Positions 6,001-7,953 of a stretch of 7,953 nt of DNA are shown one piece after another. Position numbers and translations under genes: made by a program. Source of the stretch: Saprospiraceae bacterium. Its GTDB lineage: Bacteria > Bacteroidota > Bacteroidia > Chitinophagales > Saprospiraceae. Positions within the stretch are counted from its first letter, which is position 1; each line of letters starts with the position of its first letter. The notes below the pieces were generated by a model that ran no database searches, had not been told where the DNA came from, and saw only the letters and a list, made by a program, of their open reading frames with translations. The stretch is taken from the NCBI GenBank assembly GCA_029262975.1, contig JAJCYJ010000125.1, positions 1 to 7,953 of the forward strand, read 5' to 3'.

Positions 6001-7953
6001 GCAGGTTAGCAACCAATTTCAGAGTAATAACCCAGCAATAATTCTATTATCCGCAAAAAACAAAAAGAGATTAGGGACACTTACAACAAATCTTGAATCT
6101 TTTCTTAAAACAAAACAGGATATAAATCTCTATGATATAGCATACACTTTACAAGTTGGCAGAGAATTTTTCGAAGAACGATTGGCGTTTTTAGCCGTTA
6201 CCAGGGAAGAATTGATAGACCAGTTAGTCGATTTTAATAATGGAAAGTCAACTTCTTTGCTAACAGGAAATATCAAGAATAGTAATAATGCTTTATTAAT
6301 AGAAGGAGAAGCGGGTCAGGCATTTATAAAAACTGCAATATCACAAAGAAAATCTGAAGCACTTGCTCAACTTTGGGTCACAGGAATCTCAATAGATTGG
6401 TCACTCTTGTATGGAGAGAATAACCGACCTGGTAAAATTAGTTTACCGACATACCCATTTGCAAAGGATCGATATTGGGTTCCGGAATCAGCCGAGCTGA
6501 CACCTTCGGTTTCAAATAGTAAACTTCACCCCTTCCTACATAGTAACGAATCTAATCTGTCCGAACAAAAATATCGGAGCTTGTTTAGTGCAAGTGACAG
6601 CTATATATCAGCTTACCAACTTCTAAATTCAAAAATATTTGCAGGTGTTCTTCATTTGGAGATGGCAAGAGAAGCTGGGCAGAGGAGTCTAAATAAATCC
6701 ATTAGACAATTCAGAAATATTCATTTTTATAGCCCTCTAAGGATTGGTAAGAAACAGGAAGAGATTGAAATTCGACTATTTCAATTAAAGGATGAAGTAA
6801 GTTTTGAAATTAGCAGCTATCCCCAAAATGGAAAAAATGAAACAAGCGAATTTGTACATTCTGAAGGAATTCTCATCAGCCAATCAGCAAGCTCGCCATT
6901 AGCTGTAGACATTGAAACGATTAAAAAACCGCTCTTAAGGAAAAGAAAAGGTTCCGAATGTTATCAGCAATTTAAAAAATTGGGATTAGATTATGGAAGC
7001 ACATTTCAAGGAATAGAAGCTGTTTATTACAATCAGGAAGAGGCCTTGAGTAAAATTGGAATGACAGTTGACACTGAGTTTGCTCTTTCCCCTGGTATTC
7101 TGGAATGCGCAGTACAGACTTGTACCTGTTTAAGTTTTGAGGAAGCACCAAATGTTGTGCGTATTCCATTAAGTATTGAGGAGGTCAATATTTATGGTGA
7201 TGTTAATAAATCAATTTGGTGTAAGGCTCGCAAAAGATCAGATAAGAAAGAAGGCACCCACAGTTTTGATATTGATTTGATATCAACCGATGGTGAAGTG
7301 TTGATGCAATTCAAAAATTTCGTAACCGCTCCTTTCGAAGGTTTTGAGCCCGGTGTCAATGGAAGACCCGCTGCGCACAAGATCGAAGAACCAGGTCTTC
7401 ATTTATATCACACACTTTGGGAAGCAATGTCGGTGACCAAAGAAAAGAAAAAAATAAATTCAAGGCCAGTAGTCCTATTGACCGGTAGTCTTGTAGAACT
7501 CAGGGATCAATTAGCCAACTCCATAGATGGAGAGTTGATCGCAATAAATGAGGATTCTGAAATTGAATTTTATAATAAGGTTCAAGAAATTGTTCAATCT
7601 AAAGTAAGATCGAAAGATACCCAAAGCTTAATTTTGGTATATCAAAATCATGATTACTTAGAATACGCTTTCGTCAGTGGGATGCTAAAGACTGCTGAAT
7701 TGGAATATCCTTCATTTAATGCCAAAACACTTGGTATTGAAAGTACGTCAACTGCGGAAATTAGAAATGTCGCGGACATTATAAAATCGGAAATTTCGGA
7801 TGAAGCTAAAGAAGTACGATATATTAAGGAGCAACGGGAAATACGAGTAATCCATAAATTACCCAAAAAATCAGATAAAGAAAGTATATTAATAAAAGAA
7901 AGAGGGGTCTACCTAATCACTGGAGGAGCTGGAGGTTTAGGAAAGATTATGGC
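1..7953 (+). CDS. Trans-AT type I modular polyketide synthase, internal fragment (ER-KS-DH*-KR-ACP-KS-DH*-KR)
   Basis: One uninterrupted frame, with codons starting at position 2, crosses the whole window and encodes about 2650 residues of a multidomain assembly-line enzyme; both ends lie outside. Domain order is ER C-terminus (about residues 1-98), KS1 (123-544), post-KS linker (545-718), DH-like (719-990), KR1 (1012-1408), ACP1 (1438-1511), KS2 (1567-1999), linker (2000-2173), DH-like (2174-2444), KR2 (2466 to edge). Neither KS is followed by an AT: there is no GHSxG-type serine hydrolase motif, and each KS leads through a roughly 170-residue linker ending in [I/L]PTYPFxxxxxW straight to the DH fold. 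This is the hallmark of trans-AT systems, which load malonyl from a free-standing AT. The protein is expected to be a cytoplasmic megasynthase. Product and gene name cannot be recognised. No start codon or ribosome binding site is visible because the gene begins upstream. Confidence 0.97.
2..295 (+). other. Enoylreductase (ER) domain, C-terminal part
   Basis: Residues 1-98 match the end of the MDR-type (zinc-dehydrogenase-like) PKS enoylreductase. Visible marks are GQYVEL at residues 6-11 followed by NNQSFIALDL at 29-38 (compare the family's NNLSFFAVDL), the substrate-side segment IPFSEYKRAYRLL at about 73-85, and the closing NIGKVIV at 90-96 (family GKVV). An ER uses NADPH to reduce an alpha,beta-enoyl thioester to the saturated acyl chain. 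The nucleotide-binding half and the catalytic region lie upstream of the window, so activity cannot be judged. It belongs to the module before KS1. Unusually, it ends only about 25 residues before KS1 with no carrier protein between them. Confidence 0.85.
296..367 (+). other. ER-to-KS1 interdomain linker (no ACP)
   Basis: About 24 residues (99-122), rich in Asp, Glu, Ser and Thr (for example KDESTQTTDISDKEDS), join the ER to KS1. It is far too short to hold an ACP (about 75 residues) and has no DSL/DSI phosphopantetheine motif. It reads as a flexible tether. Confidence 0.8.
368..1633 (+). other. Ketosynthase KS1
   Basis: Residues about 123-544 form a beta-ketoacyl synthase. It takes the acyl chain from the upstream ACP onto its Cys and condenses it with malonyl-ACP by decarboxylative Claisen condensation. 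The catalytic triad is complete: Cys289 in NTACSSSL (codon at 866-868), His424 in EAHGTGTSLGDPIE (1271-1273), and His464 in NIGHAVMAAGVAG (1391-1393). Other family marks are DPQQRL near residue 209, GFVPGEGVGVLVLKRL near 351, and the C-terminal VSSFGFSGTNAHVV at 527-540. The ITAPS, KVLPPSLNFE and SPFYIQT segments place it in a common trans-AT KS type distinct from KS2. Its NIGH loop (AVMAAG) differs from the usual LEAAAG. The domain appears active and full length. Confidence 0.96.
1634..2155 (+). other. Post-KS1 linker with IPTYPFAKERYW motif
   Basis: Residues 545-718 follow KS1 where a cis-AT PKS would carry its AT. Visible segments are NPALVIISAKN (555-565), LYDVAYTLQVGR near residue 590, EERLAFLV near 604, NHWVKGVSIDW near 668, and the conserved terminal IPTYPFAKERYW (residues 693-704, bases 2078-2113). 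These are the standard marks of trans-AT post-KS linkers, which help position the trans-acting AT and the next domain. No GxSxG nucleophile or other AT motif remains. Confidence 0.85.
1664..3577 (+). repeat. Intragenic paralogous block, copy 1 (post-KS linker, DH*, KR N-half)
   Basis: From NPALVI after KS1 to the GGAGGLG loop of KR1 spans 638 residues (1914 bases). The same stretch after KS2 also spans exactly 1914 bases, at an offset of 4365 bases. Landmarks keep this offset: the PTYPF motif, DH start, catalytic-His position, GxxYG and catalytic-Asp position are all 1455 residues apart, and KTAELE is 1454 apart. The copies are diverged, with runs of shared protein such as SNES, LSEQKY and REAG, so this is an old duplication of a module half rather than a recent DNA repeat. 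Confidence 0.8.
2156..2971 (+). other. Dehydratase-like domain DH1*, catalytically degenerate
   Basis: Residues about 719-990 carry the double hot-dog DH fold: LHPLLHSNESDLSEQKY at the start, FLPGISYLELAREAG at 757-771, GLSYGNDF at 873-880, and QPGILEAAIQ at 908-917. The active site is lost. In the HxxxGxxxxP motif the His is Asn750 (AAT, bases 2249-2251) and the Gly is Lys754; only Pro759 remains. In the second motif (normally HPxxxDxxxQ) the His is Gln908 and the catalytic Asp is Glu913 (2738-2740). The usual Pro of GxxYGPxF is Asn878. A normal DH removes water from the beta-hydroxyacyl chain; this one should not, so the KR1 hydroxyl is expected to remain. The surrounding frame is intact, so substitutions rather than frameshifts caused the loss. 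It is probably kept as a structural spacer. Confidence 0.87.
3035..4225 (+). other. Ketoreductase KR1 (complete, predicted active, B-type)
   Basis: Residues about 1012-1408 form a two-part PKS ketoreductase that reduces the beta-keto group with NADPH. The structural half includes GLLKTAELEN near 1106-1115. The catalytic half has the nucleotide loop TGGAGGLG (1185-1192), LILTGRS (NADPH preference), CDVS and HSAGIIKDSFL (1260-1270). The catalytic set is present: Lys1285 in DPKILG (3854-3856), Ser1309 in YFSSLVG (3926-3928), Tyr1322 (3965-3967) and Asn1326 (3977-3979), with the standard 13-residue Ser-Tyr and 4-residue Tyr-Asn spacings. Asp1267 sits at the last Asp of the LDD position, and the A-type Trp is absent, which predicts a B-type KR giving a D-configured hydroxyl. 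With DH1* dead, this hydroxyl should be the final oxidation state of the module. Confidence 0.93.
4313..4534 (+). other. Acyl carrier protein ACP1
   Basis: Residues about 1438-1511 form a single carrier domain. The phosphopantetheine attachment Ser1472 lies in LGDYGFDSIML (codon at 4415-4417), followed by FANGLNDYFG and the helix-4 signature LLPTIFFNYPTIAEL (about 1490-1504). It holds the malonyl extender and then the growing chain of module 1, and passes it to KS2. The residue five places after DSI is Lys/Phe rather than Trp, so it lacks the flag of ACPs that recruit HMG-type beta-branching enzymes. Only one ACP is present; there is no tandem copy. Confidence 0.95.
4535..4699 (+). other. ACP1-to-KS2 linker, Lys/Arg rich
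   Basis: About 55 residues (1512-1566) connect ACP1 to KS2. The middle is strongly basic (TIRKKRNPHIRNK near residues 1624 bases-equivalent 4630-4670), with an earlier Lys/Glu stretch. No domain motif or stop/start pair is present, so the two modules are covalently joined rather than split between proteins. Confidence 0.7.
4700..5998 (+). other. Ketosynthase KS2
   Basis: Residues about 1567-1999 form the ketosynthase of the second module. It begins EPIAIIGMSARFPGS, with DPQQRLALE near 1653. The catalytic residues are Cys1737 in VDTACSSSL (5210-5212), His1872 in EAHGTGTPLGDPVE (5615-5617) and His1919 in NIGHLEAAAGIAG (5756-5758). It ends VSSFGFGGSNAHVVL. Marks such as ENHGGKANTLTSPNPNAQ, the longer segment between the two His loops (7 residues more than KS1) and KHKTIPGNPQL show that it is a different trans-AT KS type from KS1. 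KS type in trans-AT systems tracks the incoming intermediate; by context that should be a beta-hydroxyacyl chain from module 1. The domain looks complete and active. Confidence 0.96.
5999..6520 (+). other. Post-KS2 linker with LPTYPFAKDRYW motif
   Basis: Residues 2000-2173 replace the missing AT of module 2. Segments NPAIILLSAKN, LYDIAYTLQVGR, EERLAFLAV and LWVTGISIDW mirror the post-KS1 linker position for position. It ends in LPTYPFAKDRYW (residues 2148-2159, bases 6443-6478), exactly 1455 residues after the matching motif of module 1. There is no AT nucleophile motif. Confidence 0.85.
6029..7942 (+). repeat. Intragenic paralogous block, copy 2 (post-KS linker, DH*, KR N-half)
   Basis: Second copy of the block at 1664-3577, in direct orientation and of identical length. 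Both copies share the unusual Glu in place of the DH catalytic Asp, but differ in what replaced the DH His (Asn in copy 1, Tyr in copy 2) and in the LPG motif (kept in copy 1, FAG in copy 2). This shows that decay continued after the copies separated. Whether the similarity goes on through the rest of KR2 and its ACP cannot be seen. Confidence 0.8.
6521..7333 (+). other. Dehydratase-like domain DH2*, catalytically degenerate
   Basis: Residues about 2174-2444 carry the DH fold: LHPFLHSNESNLSEQKY at the start, LHLEMAREAGQRS near 2218, GLDYGSTF at 2328-2335, and LSPGILECAVQ at about 2362-2372. Erosion is stronger than in DH1*. At the HxxxGxxxxP positions the residues are Tyr2205 (TAC, bases 6614-6616), Asn2209 and Ala2214, so all three motif residues are lost. 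The second-motif Asp is Glu2368 (7103-7105), its leading His is Ser, and the Pro of GxxYGPxF is Ser2333. Dehydration is therefore not expected in module 2. The domain is collinear with DH1* at an offset of 1455 residues and is clearly its paralogue. The frame is intact throughout. Confidence 0.87.
7397..7953 (+). other. Ketoreductase KR2, N-terminal part (cut by window end)
   Basis: From about residue 2466 (LHLYHTLWEA) the sequence follows the structural half of a PKS ketoreductase, with FVSGMLKTAELEY (about 2557-2569), AKTLGIE and EVRYIKEQREIRVI, then enters the catalytic half at GVYLITGGAGGLGKIM. The NADPH loop TGGAGGLG (2640-2647) is intact. The catalytic Lys, Ser, Tyr and Asn and the LDD position lie beyond the window, so activity and stereochemistry cannot be read. 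By analogy with KR1 it would set a beta-hydroxyl that DH2* does not remove. Confidence 0.9.

Noticed and set aside
4612..7866. Further short antisense open frames (4612-4797, 5478-5672, 6972-7169, 7192-7380, 7654-7866)
   Set aside because: All overlap conserved PKS domains on the + strand and none resembles a known protein; they are shadows of the long frame.

Overview
The window lies entirely inside one very large gene on the + strand. A single reading frame (first complete codon at position 2) runs the full 7953 bases with no stop, giving about 2650 residues. Neither the start nor the end of the protein is present. It encodes the middle of a modular type I polyketide synthase of the trans-acyltransferase (trans-AT) class: two consecutive extension modules have ketosynthases, but neither contains an AT domain.

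Layout in residue order: the C-terminal end of an MDR-type enoylreductase (ER) from the preceding module; KS1; a post-KS linker ending in IPTYPFAKERYW; a dehydratase-like domain that has lost its catalytic residues (DH1*); a complete and apparently active ketoreductase (KR1); one acyl carrier protein (ACP1); a short basic linker; KS2; a second post-KS linker ending in LPTYPFAKDRYW; a second degenerate dehydratase (DH2*); and the first part of KR2, cut by the window edge just after its GGAGGLG nucleotide-binding loop. No methyltransferase is seen, and ACP1 lacks the Trp flag of beta-branching carrier proteins.

Inferred chemistry: the chain arrives at KS1 from a module that carried an ER. KS1 adds two carbons from malonyl units loaded by a separate AT protein. 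KR1 reduces the ketone, and because DH1* looks dead the beta-hydroxyl should persist. KS2 extends again and module 2 seems set up the same way if KR2 is intact beyond the window. The likely product segment is a run of skipped hydroxyls (1,3-diol pattern), with D configuration predicted for the KR1 hydroxyl.

The most notable points are: (i) both DH domains retain the fold but lack the catalytic His and Asp, sharing the Asp-to-Glu change but with different His replacements; (ii) the whole segment from the KS C-terminus to the KR nucleotide loop is a collinear paralogous copy (1914 bases each, offset 4365), while the KS cores belong to visibly different types; (iii) the ER runs directly into KS1 with no ACP between.

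The organism is a low-GC bacterium (roughly 35-40% GC by eye, many AGA/ATA/AAA/GAA codons). The domain style fits Bacillota (Bacillus/Paenibacillus-like) or Bacteroidota; the sequence alone does not decide. There is no intergenic DNA, RNA gene, promoter, terminator, mobile element or CRISPR array in the window.
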